A stretch of 64,000 bases of DNA. It comes from Empedobacter sedimenti. Lineage in GTDB: Bacteria; Bacteroidota; Bacteroidia; Flavobacteriales; Weeksellaceae. Position 1 is the first letter of the stretch; each line of letters begins with the position of its first letter. The stretch lies in the NCBI RefSeq assembly GCF_030005555.1, contig NZ_JASCQG010000014.1, positions 40,605 through 104,604 on the forward strand, written 5' to 3'. The notes under the pieces are model-generated. The model searched no databases. It saw nothing but the letters and a program-made list of their open reading frames with translations, and was not told where the DNA came from. This document shows, one piece after another, positions 24,056-33,999 of the stretch. Both the position numbers and the translations under genes were made by a program.

Positions 24056-26188
24056 ATGAATCACAACACAGATTTTTCGGGTTTAAGATTTAAACGAAAC
24101 CTTAATTCGAATCCAACACATACAGAGTCTTTTGAATTAGATAGTTTACAAGTAAAAAGTGATTACAATTACGAAGATGTAAAAGATTTAAAACAAATTG
24201 ATTTTTTACCTGGAGTTGCGCCTTATTTGCGAGGTCCATATACTACAATGTATGTTCGTCAGCCATGGACAATTCGTCAATATGCAGGTTTTTCTACTGC
24301 AGAAGAATCGAATGCATTTTACAAACGTAATTTAGCTGCTGGTCAAAAAGGACTTTCAGTTGCTTTTGATTTGGCTACTCACCGTGGTTACGACTCAGAT
24401 CACGAGCGCGTTGTAGGAGATGTTGGTAAAGCTGGAGTTGCGATAGATTCTGTAGAAGATATGAAGATTTTGTTCAATGAAATTCCATTGGATAAAATTT
24501 CGGTTTCTATGACAATGAACGGAGCTGTTCTTCCAATTTTAGCTTTCTACATTGTAGCGGCAGAAGAGCAAGGCGTTACACAAGATCAACTTTCTGGTAC
24601 CATTCAGAATGATATTTTGAAAGAGTTTATGGTGCGTAATACATACATTTATCCACCAACTCCTTCGATGAAAATTATTGCAGATATTTTCGAATATACT
24701 TCTCAAAAAATTCCTCGTTTCAATTCGATTTCTATTTCGGGTTATCATATGCAAGAAGCTGGAGCTACGCCTGTTTTGGAAATGGCTTATACCCTTGCAG
24801 ATGGTTACGAATATGTAAAAACTGGTTTGGAAGCAGGATTGAAAGTGGATGACTTCGCTCCTCGTTTATCATTTTTCTGGGCAATTGGAATGAATTTCCC
24901 TCAAGAAATTGCAAAAATGAAAGCTGCTCGTATGCTTTGGGCAAAATTGATGCAAGAATTTGAGCCTCAAAATAAAAAATCATTAATGTTGAGAACGCAC
25001 TGTCAGACTTCTGGATGGAGTTTAACAGAGCAAGAACCTTATAACAATATTGGTCGTACAGCGATTGAAGCTTTAGCTGCTGCTTTAGGTGGAACGCAAT
25101 CTTTACACACCAATGCTTTGGACGAAGCAATTGCATTACCAACAGACTTCTCGGCTCGTATTGCACGTAATACACAAATCATTTTACAAGAAGAGACTCA
25201 AATTTGTAGAACAGCTGATCCTTTTGGAGGAAGTTTTATGATTGAATCTTTGACGAATGAAATGGCTAATCAAGCATGGGAATATATTCAAGAAGTTCGT
25301 GAATTAGGTGGAATGACGCAAGCCATAGAAGCTGGAATTCCGAAAATGCGTATTGAAGAAGCTGCTGCCAAAAAACAAGCTAATATTGATTCTGGCGAAG
25401 TTGCTATTGTTGGTGTAAACGCTTATCGTTCTAAATTAGAACAACAAGAATTTGAAATTCTTGAAATTGACAATACTTCTGTTCGTCAAAAACAAATTGA
25501 TCGTTTAAATCAAATTAAAGCAGAGCGTAACAGCGAAGCTGTACAAGATATTTTAGCACAATTAACTAAAGCAGCCGAAACTGGTGAAGGAAATTTATTA
25601 GAATTATCTATCGAAGCGGCTCGTCGTCGTGTAACTTTAGGAGAAATTTCTGATGCATTAGAGACTATTTTTGGTCGTCACAAAGCGATTACAAGAGGTA
25701 TTCAAGGTATTTATGCTATGGGAGCAGGAAAAATGAACAAGTTTGAAGAAGCCCGAAATTTGGCAGATGAATTTGCTGAAGAAGACGGACGTCGTCCACG
25801 TATTATGGTGGCAAAAATGGGACAAGATGGTCACGATCGTGGTGCAAAAGTAGTTGCAACATCTTTCGCTGACATGGGATTTGATGTTGATATTTCTCCT
25901 TTGTTCCAAACACCTGCAGAAGTTGCGAAGCAAGCTGTAGAGAATGATGTTCATATTCTAGGAATTTCTTCTTTGGCTGCTGGTCACAAAACTTTAGTTC
26001 CGGAAGTTGTAAAACAATTGAAAGAATTGGGTAGAGATGATGTTTATATCGTAGTAGGTGGTGTTATTCCTCGTCAAGATTATGATTATCTTTATCAAAA
26101 TGGTGCAGACGCAATCTTTGGTCCAGGGACAAACTTAGCAGAATGTGCGTGCGAAATCTTAGAAAATTTATTAAAATCGTCTAAATAA
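24056..26188 (+). CDS. scpA: Methylmalonyl-CoA mutase, catalytic subunit with B12 domain
   Basis: The enzyme interconverts methylmalonyl-CoA and succinyl-CoA with adenosylcobalamin. The 710-residue protein has the substrate-barrel start [20 protein letters not shown] near residue 63, [17 protein letters not shown] near 100, [11 protein letters not shown] near 322, and the B12-binding motif GQDGHDRGA with the axial His at 593. It has the length of E. coli Sbm and of the large subunit of two-part enzymes. No small subunit gene is next to it. MeaB is encoded at 10935-11906. Confidence 0.95.
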   Translation: MNHNTDFSGLRFKRNLNSNPTHTESFELDSLQVKSDYNYEDVKDLKQIDFLPGVAPYLRGPYTTMYVRQPWTIRQYAGFSTAEESNAFYKRNLAAGQKGLSVAFDLATHRGYDSDHERVVGDVGKAGVAIDSVEDMKILFNEIPLDKISVSMTMNGAVLPILAFYIVAAEEQGVTQDQLSGTIQNDILKEFMVRNTYIYPPTPSMKIIADIFEYTSQKIPRFNSISISGYHMQEAGATPVLEMAYTLADGYEYVKTGLEAGLKVDDFAPRLSFFWAIGMNFPQEIAKMKAARMLWAKLMQEFEPQNKKSLMLRTHCQTSGWSLTEQEPYNNIGRTAIEALAAALGGTQSLHTNALDEAIALPTDFSARIARNTQIILQEETQICRTADPFGGSFMIESLTNEMANQAWEYIQEVRELGGMTQAIEAGIPKMRIEEAAAKKQANIDSGEVAIVGVNAYRSKLEQQEFEILEIDNTSVRQKQIDRLNQIKAERNSEAVQDILAQLTKAAETGEGNLLELSIEAARRRVTLGEISDALETIFGRHKAITRGIQGIYAMGAGKMNKFEEARNLADEFAEEDGRRPRIMVAKMGQDGHDRGAKVVATSFADMGFDVDISPLFQTPAEVAKQAVENDVHILGISSLAAGHKTLVPEVVKQLKELGRDDVYIVVGGVIPRQDYDYLYQNGADAIFGPGTNLAECACEILENLLKSSK

Positions 26189-26204
26189 ATCTATTTTAGT
26201 GAAG

Positions 26205-26234
26205 TATTCCTGTCTATTGACAGGAATATTTTTA
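26205..26234 (+). terminator. Terminator after methylmalonyl-CoA mutase
   Basis: TATTCCTGTC and GACAGGAATA pair around TATT, followed by a T run. Confidence 0.9.
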
Positions 26235-26263
26235 TATTTATACCACACAAACCAAATAACGAA

Positions 26264-26773
26264 ATGAATAAAACCCTACGATATATTATCACAACAACCT
26301 GTATTATTTTTATTTTATGGTTTATTGGATACTTTCTTATAGGTGATTTTATAAATTTAGAATTTGCTAATCATCAATTTTCGCAATTATTTCCAAAAAT
26401 CTTAACTTTTTTAGCTGCTGTTAGTATTTATGTGTTATTTCTGCTTTCTATTAAAAAAGAAAATGGTTGGAGTTTCTTAAATATTATGAAGTTTGTATTA
26501 GGTATTATTGTTGGCTTATTACCATTATGTGCATTTGAGTATTATAGTTTATCTAATTGTGCTGATTGGAAAGTAGAAAAGAAAGACAAAAAAGTACTTT
26601 ATCAATCGAAGTCATCTGCTTCTGAAACAATAAAGTTAATCGAAGTTACTTGTCCTAAGAAAAATACTAAAACTGTACAAGTAAAACGAGTAATGGAAAT
26701 AACTCCATTATTTATTACAACATCACCTATAGATACAATCAAAGTATCAGAAAAAGTTTGGAAAAAACTTTAG
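26264..26773 (+). CDS. Hypothetical inner-membrane protein
   Basis: I do not recognise this 169-residue protein. It has three likely membrane helices at about residues 7-28, 44-62 and 71-92. A hydrophilic C-terminal domain of about 75 residues follows and contains four Cys, none in a known metal motif. It lies 57 bases before the large outer-membrane protein gene and may be in the same transcript. No function is proposed. Confidence 0.65.
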   Translation: MNKTLRYIITTTCIIFILWFIGYFLIGDFINLEFANHQFSQLFPKILTFLAAVSIYVLFLLSIKKENGWSFLNIMKFVLGIIVGLLPLCAFEYYSLSNCADWKVEKKDKKVLYQSKSSASETIKLIEVTCPKKNTKTVQVKRVMEITPLFITTSPIDTIKVSEKVWKKL

Positions 26774-26829
26774 TTACTGATTAAACTTTCGTCAGAATAT
26801 TAAGTCTAACAGATGTAATCAACCATTTC

Positions 26830-29577
26830 ATGACAAAATATATTCTTACTATACTTATCAGTTTAATTTCAATTTATTCATTTTCTCAAGAAAAAATTTC
26901 TGTTACAGGAAAAGTAACTGATGCTCTTAATCTTCCGTTAATTGATTCTGAAATTACGATTGGTAATAAAGCCGATTCTACAAAAATTGCAACAACTACA
27001 ACTGACGAAACAGGCTCATTCAAAATAGAATTAGAACGTCAAGAGAATCCTATTTATATTATTGTTGAAGATGCTTTAGAAGGCGTTTTCAAAAAGAGTT
27101 TCGAATCTTTAAAAAATAGTACCGATTTAGGTACAATTGTTATCAATCCGATGGTTTATGACTTGAAAGAAGTTGTTGTAACTAATGCGGAAGCAATGGT
27201 TGTAAAACAAGATACGATTGAATATAATGCAGATTCGTACAAGGTAAAACCAAATGCAAATCTGGAAGCTTTGTTACGCGAATTACCAGGATTTGAGATG
27301 GATGATGATGGCAAAATAACCGTGAACGGAAAAGATATTGGTGAAATATTGATTGATGGCGAACCATTTTTTGGTACAGATGGAAAAGTTGCAATCGAGA
27401 ATTTACCTGCAGATATTATCAAAAAAATACAAGTTTCTGATTACAAGACTAAAAACGAAAAATTTTCGGGAGAAAAATCTAAGTCAAATAAATCGTCGCT
27501 TAATATCACACTAAAAGAGGACAAAAAGAAAGGTTATATGCTAAAAGCGACTGGTGGTTATGGAACGGATAATCACTACGAAGCAAATTTGATGGCGAAT
27601 TATTTTAAAGGTAAAAAGAAGTTTAGTTTAATTGGTTCTTCTACAGATATTGCAGCTTCTGGTTTGGTAAATGGAGAAGGTTCGCGTGGACGCGGTGGCA
27701 TGGGAAGACGCGGTTCTAATGGTATTACAACAAATACATCCATTGGTTTAAACTACAATGATCAAATCAATGATAACCTAAAAATTGGAGCAAATTATCG
27801 TTTAAATCATTCATATAATAAAAATGAAAATTACACGAGAAAAGAAAATCTAAATCCGAACAATATATTTACAACAACATCTAATACAAAGTCTAATTCA
27901 GAAACTTACGGACACAACTTCGGATCGAGCTTAGAATGGACAAAAAAAAACACAAAATTATATTTCAATCCTACATTTAATACCTCATCAACAACAAACT
28001 CTAGTGTTGGAGATAGTGAAAGTATTGATGAAAATGGTGTTTTGAAAAATGATACAAAATCTGACATCCGATCAAATGGAAATACAAACACTTTTAGCAA
28101 TTTATTATCGATTAATCAAAAGCTAAAAAATAATTCATATATAGATTTTAGTTCAGATATTTCGGTTGGTCAAACAAATAACAATCAACGAGAAATCTCT
28201 AATGCTACTTTTTATGACGGATCAAGAGCAGATAGAAATCGAAATGTAAATTCGAAAAATATCTCAAAGAATAATTCGTATAATTTTGAGCTAAAATACA
28301 CTTTACCAATTACAGATTCTATCAAAATAGCGGTTGGATCTTCGTACAACATCACCGATTCTGAGACAAACAATAGCTCATTAAATTATAATGAAGCAAC
28401 AGGAGAATTTGATAATATCAACACAGATTTATCGCGATTATTCACAACTACGCAAAATAAATTGAATCCGTATGCGCAGTTTTTATTGAACAGGTCTAAG
28501 CTTTCTGCTTCTATAAAACTTGGTACAAATGTTTACAATCAAGATAATTTCGGAAATTATAAAGGAGCAAATTATAACTTAACACAAAAAGAAATTTTAC
28601 CCGATTTGAGCGGAAATATTCGTTATCAAAAGAATAACAATTCTATCATGTTAATGTATTCGTACAACACAAGTTTAGCTTCGTCGTCGCAAGTTTTGCC
28701 AATCGAAGATAATTCTTCTTTAACAAGTATTACGACAGGTAATCCTGATTTAGATCCTAATAAAGCACATAATATCAATTTGATGTTTGGTAATTTTGAT
28801 CGTAAAACGCGTCAAGGCTTCAATGTTAATTTAGGATATACATACAACGAATCAAGTATTGTAAATTCTGTAGTGACAAATAATCAGGATTTGACGAGAA
28901 GAATGACCTACGAAAATGTTGCAGGAAATTATCGTTTACAAGGAAATCTAAATTTTAGTAAACAATTTCAGAAAGGAACAAATAAACTGAGAGTAAATGT
29001 AGGTTTAATGAGTAGTTATGCGCTTAATCAAGGTTTTAATCAATCAGAAAAGTACAAAGCATTTAATACTACAATTGCGCCTAACGTAAGATTAAACTGG
29101 GATTATGGTGATTATTTAACAATTTCGCCTTCCTATCGATTAAATTTCACAAGTTCTAAATACGAAAACTACAGAATTGACGGACAAGACAATATTACAC
29201 ACAACTTTGGATTGAAAACAATCAGTAATTTTCCAAAAAAATTAACGTGGACAAATGATTTCTCATACAATTACAACTCAAGAATGGCTGCAGGTTTCAA
29301 ACGAGATTTCTTTTTGTGGAATGCGCAATTGATGTATCGTTTCTTTAATGACAAACTTGAAGCTGGAGTAAAAGTATATGATATTCTGAATCAAAATAAC
29401 AGCTACTCAAGAACCATTACAGAAGATGCGATAACAGATCAACGCAACAATATTTTAGGACGTTTTATGATGTTTTCGTTAACTTTTAATCTGAATCAAT
29501 TTGGAGGAAAATCTTCAGGAAATAAAGATTCAAACAATCGTTCGCGAGGTGAAATGCAACAAATGAATATACAATAA
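26830..29577 (+). CDS. TonB-dependent-type outer-membrane beta-barrel protein
   Basis: The 915-residue protein has a signal peptide (to about residue 19, YSFSQ) and a carboxypeptidase-regulatory-like beta domain at 22-110. A plug-like domain follows with YNADSYKVKPNANLEALLRE and GEILIDGEPFFGTDGKVA, then a long barrel rich in Asn, Ser and aromatic residues. This layout fits the OMP_b-brl_3 group of Bacteroidetes, which resemble TonB-dependent receptors. There is no adjacent SusD partner, so a polysaccharide role is not indicated. A Gly/Arg-rich loop with GRGGMGRRG near residue 288 is unusual. Confidence 0.85.
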   Translation: MTKYILTILISLISIYSFSQEKISVTGKVTDALNLPLIDSEITIGNKADSTKIATTTTDETGSFKIELERQENPIYIIVEDALEGVFKKSFESLKNSTDLGTIVINPMVYDLKEVVVTNAEAMVVKQDTIEYNADSYKVKPNANLEALLRELPGFEMDDDGKITVNGKDIGEILIDGEPFFGTDGKVAIENLPADIIKKIQVSDYKTKNEKFSGEKSKSNKSSLNITLKEDKKKGYMLKATGGYGTDNHYEANLMANYFKGKKKFSLIGSSTDIAASGLVNGEGSRGRGGMGRRGSNGITTNTSIGLNYNDQINDNLKIGANYRLNHSYNKNENYTRKENLNPNNIFTTTSNTKSNSETYGHNFGSSLEWTKKNTKLYFNPTFNTSSTTNSSVGDSESIDENGVLKNDTKSDIRSNGNTNTFSNLLSINQKLKNNSYIDFSSDISVGQTNNNQREISNATFYDGSRADRNRNVNSKNISKNNSYNFELKYTLPITDSIKIAVGSSYNITDSETNNSSLNYNEATGEFDNINTDLSRLFTTTQNKLNPYAQFLLNRSKLSASIKLGTNVYNQDNFGNYKGANYNLTQKEILPDLSGNIRYQKNNNSIMLMYSYNTSLASSSQVLPIEDNSSLTSITTGNPDLDPNKAHNINLMFGNFDRKTRQGFNVNLGYTYNESSIVNSVVTNNQDLTRRMTYENVAGNYRLQGNLNFSKQFQKGTNKLRVNVGLMSSYALNQGFNQSEKYKAFNTTIAPNVRLNWDYGDYLTISPSYRLNFTSSKYENYRIDGQDNITHNFGLKTISNFPKKLTWTNDFSYNYNSRMAAGFKRDFFLWNAQLMYRFFNDKLEAGVKVYDILNQNNSYSRTITEDAITDQRNNILGRFMMFSLTFNLNQFGGKSSGNKDSNNRSRGEMQQMNIQ

Positions 29578-29604
29578 AAAAAATCGCTCAGTGAGCGATT
29601 TTTT
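29576..29604. terminator. Bidirectional terminator
   Basis: ATCGCTCA and TGAGCGAT flank a one-base centre, with A and T runs on both sides. Nearly the same hairpin is used at 40823-40852. Confidence 0.92.
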
Positions 29605-29619
29605 CTGTATTTTGTTTTC

Positions 29620-30393
29620 TTAATGTCTTTGTCTTACAGCTTCGTAAACACAAATCGCTGCAGCATTACTAACATTTAGTGAATCTACAAAACCTAACAT
29701 CGGAATTTTAATCAACGAATCTGAATGATCTGCCCAAAAATCTGAAAGCCCTGTTGCTTCTGTTCCTAAAATAATTGCAGATGATTTTGTAAAATCAGTT
29801 TCATATAAATTCTTCGTTTCTTCTCTTAAAAATGTTGAAACCACTTGAATTGAATGTGATTTCAGAAATTCTAAAACATCTTCTTTACTTGCCGATGCAA
29901 TTTGATTGGTAAACAATGTCCCAACAGAAGAACGAATCACATTTGGATTAAAAAAATCTACCGTTTCATCACAAACAATTACAGCGTCTACTTTTGCTCC
30001 ATCTCCTGTTCGTAAAACTGCACCAAGATTTCCTGGTTTTTCTACAGCCTCTAACACAACGATTAACGCATTTTCTGGTAATTGTAAATCCGTTAATGTT
30101 GAAGATTTTGTTTTATAAACACCAATAATTCCTCCAGTTGATTTTCTGTAGGCTAGTTTCTCAAAAACTTGTTTGGTAATTGTAAACACTTTTGCTTGAC
30201 CAAAATCAATTGATTTGTTAAAAATATCTTCGCAAATATAAATTTCAACAGCTTCGTAACCACCTTTTACAGCCAATTCATTTTCTTGTGTTCCTTCCAC
30301 AATAAACAAACCTTGATTTTTACGTTCTCTTGATTTTTCTTGCAATTTCAGCAAGTTTTTAATCCTTGGATTTTGAAGACTTTCTAATAACAT
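29620..30393 (-). CDS. SpoU/TrmH-family RNA 2'-O-methyltransferase
   Basis: The 257-residue protein has an N-terminal substrate-binding part (SLQNPRIKNLLKLQEKSRER, then GLFIVEGTQE) and the SpoU knotted domain. That domain carries its three motifs: EAVEKPGNLGAVLRTGDGA near residue 115, LGTEATGLSDFW near 209, and IPMLGFVDSLNVSNAAAI near 227. Such enzymes methylate ribose in rRNA or tRNA using S-adenosylmethionine. It resembles RlmB-type proteins, but the target base is unknown. Confidence 0.9.
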   Translation of the reverse strand: MLLESLQNPRIKNLLKLQEKSRERKNQGLFIVEGTQENELAVKGGYEAVEIYICEDIFNKSIDFGQAKVFTITKQVFEKLAYRKSTGGIIGVYKTKSSTLTDLQLPENALIVVLEAVEKPGNLGAVLRTGDGAKVDAVIVCDETVDFFNPNVIRSSVGTLFTNQIASASKEDVLEFLKSHSIQVVSTFLREETKNLYETDFTKSSAIILGTEATGLSDFWADHSDSLIKIPMLGFVDSLNVSNAAAICVYEAVRQRH

Positions 30394-30432
30394 TTTGCAA
30401 AATTAATCGAAATTCTTTGAAGTAGATTCAAA

Positions 30433-30774
30433 TTATTTAATTGTTGCTAATTTTTTACTTACAACTTTTACTAACTTATATTTTAATGAAGACGCATCTG
30501 CTGGTGGATTTTCAATTTTAGATTTTGAAACAATAATTTGATATTCATAACCAGGTTCATGTTTAAATCCTTCAATTTGATTATAAAAATATTGCCATTC
30601 AGTTGCATTGCCATCTTTTACCATCATACACTGCATTTTAGCAACACCCGCACTACATTCTCTTGTTTCTGGAGCAACTGTTAACAATTCTTCCCCTTGT
30701 TTCAATTCTTTAGTTGAAGCACAAGAGGCAAATAAACCAATACTTAAAATACTTGATAAAATAATTTTCTTCAT
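30433..30774 (-). CDS. DUF4377-domain lipoprotein
   Basis: The 113-residue protein has a lipoprotein signal with Cys at residue 18 (LFASC). The mature part has VAPETRECSAGVAKMQCMMV, FYNQIEGFKHEPGYEYQI and ENPPADASSLKYKLV, which match the DUF4377 family found on many Bacteroidetes lipoproteins, often next to META domains. Function is unknown. It is a single gene. Confidence 0.85.
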   Translation of the reverse strand: MKKIILSSILSIGLFASCASTKELKQGEELLTVAPETRECSAGVAKMQCMMVKDGNATEWQYFYNQIEGFKHEPGYEYQIIVSKSKIENPPADASSLKYKLVKVVSKKLATIK

Positions 30775-30897
30775 TCAATATCATTTTATTATCCGACAAC
30801 AAATATTATGCTAAAAACTAACTTAAACTTCAAAGTAAATTCATTCTCAAAAATTTAACTTGATTATAAATAACTTAATCACTTGCATTTTTTGTTG

Positions 30898-30905
30898 TAC
30901 CTTTG
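30898..30905 (+). promoter_or_regulatory. Candidate TAnnTTTG element before the U32 gene
   Basis: TACCTTTG lies 24 bases before the start codon at 30929. A clear -33 TTG at the normal spacing is not seen. Confidence 0.45.
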
Positions 30906-30928
30906 CACCTTAAAATCAGAATTTTCGT

Positions 30929-32221
30929 ATGACCAAAGATGGAAAAATGGAGTTGATGGCTCCTGCTGGGAATTTCGAATCGTTACAAGCGGCTTTAGAT
31001 AACGGAGCTGATTCTGTATATTTCGGAGTTGAGCAGTTGAATATGCGTGCGAGAGCATCAATAAACTTTACAATGGACGATTTACCAGAAATCGTAAAAC
31101 GTTGTGAGGAAAAAGGTGTGCGTTCTTACCTTACTTTAAATACAATTATATACGATCACGATTTATCTTTAATCAAAAACTTGTTGGACAAAGCAAAAGA
31201 AGCGAAAATTACCGCTGTTATTGCGATGGATCAATCGGTTATTGCCTATGCAAGACAAATTGGGATTGAGATTCATATTTCGACACAAATTAACGTTACG
31301 AATATCGAAACAGTAAAATTCTATGCAATGTTTGCTGATACAATGGTATTATCGCGTGAATTGAGTTTGAAACAAGTGAAAAAGATTTGTGAACAGATTA
31401 TCAAAGATGATGTTCGTGGACCAAGTGGAAATTTAGTTGAAATTGAAATTTTCGGTCACGGAGCATTGTGTATGGCTGTTTCAGGTAAATGTTACTTGAG
31501 CTTACATTCTCACAATTCTTCTGCAAATCGTGGAGCTTGTAAACAAAACTGTCGTAAAAAATATACCGTAATCGACCAAGAATCTGGTTTCGAAATCGAA
31601 TTAGATAACGAATACATGATGTCGCCAAAAGACCTTTGTACAATGGAATTTTTGGACGAAGTGGTAAATGCTGGTGTAAAAGTATTGAAAATTGAAGGTC
31701 GCGGTCGTGCTCCAGAGTACGTTGCAACTGTTATTCGTGCTTATAGAGAGGCGATTGACTCTGTTGCTGACGGAACATATTCAAAAGATAAAGTTGATTA
31801 CTGGATGGGATTATTGCAAACTGTGTACAATCGTGGTTTTTGGTCTGGTTATTATTTAGGTCAAAAATTAGGAGAATGGTCTGCTGTTCCAGGTTCTATG
31901 GCAACTCAGAAAAAAGTTTATATCGGAAAAGGAGTTCATTTCTTCCCTAAACCAAGCATTGGTCAATTTGTAATTGATGCCTATGATTTGAAAGTTGGAG
32001 ATTTGATTTTAGTAACAGGACCTACAACTGGAGCCAAAGAAATGGTGGTGACAGAGATGATGGTAGAAGATGTAAAATCTGATACAGCTAAAAAAGGTGA
32101 TTCGATTACAATTCCGATGGAATTTAGAATTCGTCCTTCTGATAAATTATACAAATTAGTAAAAGTAGAAGAGCCAGGAACACAACAGAATAGTGTTGAA
32201 GAAGGCGCTTATTCTCATTAA
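30929..32221 (+). CDS. trhP: U32-family protein, probable tRNA uridine hydroxylase TrhP
   Basis: Members of this U32 group (E. coli YegQ/TrhP) make 5-hydroxyuridine at tRNA wobble position 34. The 430-residue protein shows the N-terminal MELMAPAGNFESLQAALDNG, the U32 signature EIFGHGALCMAVSGKCYLS near residue 175, and further Cys in RGACKQNC. It has the C-terminal beta-barrel of the family. A ferredoxin gene follows by 14 bases, which suits a role that needs electrons or iron-sulfur chemistry. The older label of collagenase-like peptidase is probably misleading. The gene symbol is by similarity. Confidence 0.85.
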   Translation: MTKDGKMELMAPAGNFESLQAALDNGADSVYFGVEQLNMRARASINFTMDDLPEIVKRCEEKGVRSYLTLNTIIYDHDLSLIKNLLDKAKEAKITAVIAMDQSVIAYARQIGIEIHISTQINVTNIETVKFYAMFADTMVLSRELSLKQVKKICEQIIKDDVRGPSGNLVEIEIFGHGALCMAVSGKCYLSLHSHNSSANRGACKQNCRKKYTVIDQESGFEIELDNEYMMSPKDLCTMEFLDEVVNAGVKVLKIEGRGRAPEYVATVIRAYREAIDSVADGTYSKDKVDYWMGLLQTVYNRGFWSGYYLGQKLGEWSAVPGSMATQKKVYIGKGVHFFPKPSIGQFVIDAYDLKVGDLILVTGPTTGAKEMVVTEMMVEDVKSDTAKKGDSITIPMEFRIRPSDKLYKLVKVEEPGTQQNSVEEGAYSH

Positions 32222-32235
32222 TAAAATAGTTCTCA

Positions 32236-32466
32236 ATGGTCATTATTACGTTACAACGCGATAAATGCATCGGATGCAACTATTGTTATGAGTTAGCACC
32301 AGAACGATTCAGAATGTCAAAAAAAGATGGTAAATCTGTTTTATTAAAATCTATTGATAAAAAAGGTTTCCATACATTAAAAGATCCTGATCATTCTATC
32401 GCAGATAATTGCGAACGTGCTGCAAAAGCTTGCCCTGTAAACATTATTGTAGTCAAAGAAATTTAG
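32236..32466 (+). CDS. 4Fe-4S ferredoxin
   Basis: The 76-residue protein has CIGCNYC near residue 12 and C-x6-C-P at the end (NCERAAKACPVNIIVV), enough for one 4Fe-4S cluster. It sits 14 bases after the U32 gene, so it is probably co-transcribed and may feed electrons to it. That link is inferred from position. A strong terminator follows. Confidence 0.88.
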   Translation: MVIITLQRDKCIGCNYCYELAPERFRMSKKDGKSVLLKSIDKKGFHTLKDPDHSIADNCERAAKACPVNIIVVKEI

Positions 32467-32489
32467 AAAAAATCTAATAATATAAAAAA

Positions 32490-32523
32490 ATAGTCATCAA
32501 GAATTTGATGACTATTTTTTTTT
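32490..32523 (+). terminator. Terminator after ferredoxin
   Basis: ATAGTCATCAA at 32490-32500 pairs with TTGATGACTAT at 32505-32515, followed by eight T. Confidence 0.92.
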
Positions 32524-32667
32524 ATAACTAAAATTTAACATTTAATTAATACATTCATTAATAGGGTTTTATAAAATTTTAAATAATTATTAAGAATTTA
32601 ACACTTTTACGGAGCAACCTTTTCACGATTTTTGCATCTAATAATTAGTAGTTAATAATTTGTTTAG

Positions 32668-32802
32668 ATGTCAAAACCTAAAAGAATTCATAAAACATAC
32701 AAAAAGTCTGTGTTTAGCAAAATGAATATCAAATTAGTTGATGTTTTATTATTTGTTGTAACGATATGTTTTATGTTCACCTTATATTATTTTATTAAAT
32801 AA
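32668..32802 (+). CDS. Small single-span membrane protein
   Basis: The 44-residue product has a basic N-terminal part (MSKPKRIHKTYKKSVFSKMN) and one membrane helix at about residues 23-43, ending in a lysine. The positive-inside rule puts the N-terminus in the cytoplasm. I do not recognise a family. It lies alone between a strong terminator and the cyclo-ligase gene, so it has its own promoter or is read into that gene. Coding status rests on composition and on the clean ATG-to-TAA frame. Confidence 0.55.
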   Translation: MSKPKRIHKTYKKSVFSKMNIKLVDVLLFVVTICFMFTLYYFIK

Positions 32803-32872
32803 TATAGCATAATGCAGGTTGCAAGTTGTTTCCTGCATTTTATATTTCTTAACTTCGAGTAAAATTAATTGT

Positions 32873-33430
32873 ATGACGAAAGCCGAAGCAAGAAAATATT
32901 ATCGAAATTTACGAAAACAACTTTCTAAAACGGAAGTAAATCAATTGAGCGCACAAATTTTTGAGCAAATTCAACAAATTGATTTTACTTCTGCACAAAC
33001 TTTCCATTTATTTTTACCGATCGAAAAAAATAATGAAATCAATACTTATCCAATTATAGATTGGTTATTTCAACAAAATAAAAAAGTTGTTTTACCTCTT
33101 GTTATAGGAGATGATATGATTAATTGTCAAGTTGAAAAAGGGTTTGAGACAAAGTTAAATTCGCTTCAAATCCCAGAACCAACACATTATACAGAGATTG
33201 ATTCAAAAGAAATAGATGTTATTTTTATTCCCATGTTTGTCGCAGATAAAAAAGGTAATCGTGTGGGTTACGGAGGTGGTTATTACGATAAATTTTTGGC
33301 GAGATGCAAACCTGAATCAAAAAAAATAGGTCTAACTTATTTTAGACCTATTGAACATATTGCGGATACCTATTTTGGTGATTTTCCTTTAGATTTATGT
33401 ATTACTCCAGAAGAAATTGAATCTTTCTGA
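32873..33430 (+). CDS. 5-formyltetrahydrofolate cyclo-ligase
   Basis: The enzyme converts 5-formyl-THF to 5,10-methenyl-THF with ATP. The 185-residue protein begins MTKAEARKYYRNLRKQLS and has the family blocks VIFIPMFVADKKGNRVGYG and GGGYYDKFLAR near residue 130. I choose the ATG at 32873, as the 18 codons before it are not family-like. It ends in TGA. The last 61 bases overlap, on the opposite strand, the end of the next gene. Confidence 0.92.
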   Translation: MTKAEARKYYRNLRKQLSKTEVNQLSAQIFEQIQQIDFTSAQTFHLFLPIEKNNEINTYPIIDWLFQQNKKVVLPLVIGDDMINCQVEKGFETKLNSLQIPEPTHYTEIDSKEIDVIFIPMFVADKKGNRVGYGGGYYDKFLARCKPESKKIGLTYFRPIEHIADTYFGDFPLDLCITPEEIESF

Positions 33431-33999
33431 ACTGTATCTTTCTTTTCATTCAACGTTCTGAAGTAAAACTTAAACTCACGTTTAAACTGAATTGGTTCTT
33501 GTTTCAAGACAAAAATCCCGACACGGTTATTGGTTTCAATTAATTTTTTATCAGCATTAAAATAATTAATCGAATAGGCAATTCTCTTGATAGAATCAGG
33601 CGTTATAGAGTCTTTTGGTAAAATAGCAAACTTTGTTACTGATGTGTACGTCACTTTTTTTGATGCCAAATCTCTCAACAATGGATAAATTTCTGTTGTA
33701 TCTTTTTTAGGGAAATAAGATAATAATTGATCGCGTAACAAACTATCTACAACTGTATCACTTGTATTAGATGCCAAAGCAGAAAGTTCGTAAAACTCGC
33801 GTAACTTTTGTTTTGCAATAAAATTAACAGCCTCCAACGAATCCATTTTACTACTCACAGTCGAAGCCTCATTTTTATATCCTTTTATCGCTTCTGGGTT
33901 ATAATCTCCTTTATATTTATCGTCTTTACACGAAAATATAATCCAAACACTAAATAGCACAACTAGGCTATACTGAGCAATTTTACTTATCGTTCTCAT
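33370..33999 (-). CDS. Hypothetical lipoprotein
   Basis: The 209-residue protein has a lipoprotein signal with Cys near residue 24 (WIIFSCKDD). The mature part is helical and charged, with a repeated Asp-Ser-Leu pattern in its first half and a beta-rich second half ending in a Lys/Ser tail. I do not recognise it. Its start overlaps the upstream membrane protein gene by 17 bases, so the two are co-transcribed. Its 3' end overlaps the cyclo-ligase gene by 61 bases tail to tail. Confidence 0.7.
   Translation of the reverse strand: MRTISKIAQYSLVVLFSVWIIFSCKDDKYKGDYNPEAIKGYKNEASTVSSKMDSLEAVNFIAKQKLREFYELSALASNTSDTVVDSLLRDQLLSYFPKKDTTEIYPLLRDLASKKVTYTSVTKFAILPKDSITPDSIKRIAYSINYFNADKKLIETNNRVGIFVLKQEPIQFKREFKFYFRTLNEKKDTVQKDSISSGVIHKSKGKSPK

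Noticed and set aside
24765..25175. 136-codon frame on the minus strand
   Set aside because: It lies wholly inside the methylmalonyl-CoA mutase gene, whose protein is highly conserved there.
31401..31727. 108-codon frame on the minus strand
   Set aside because: It overlaps the most conserved part of the U32 gene on the other strand and has no recognisable domain.
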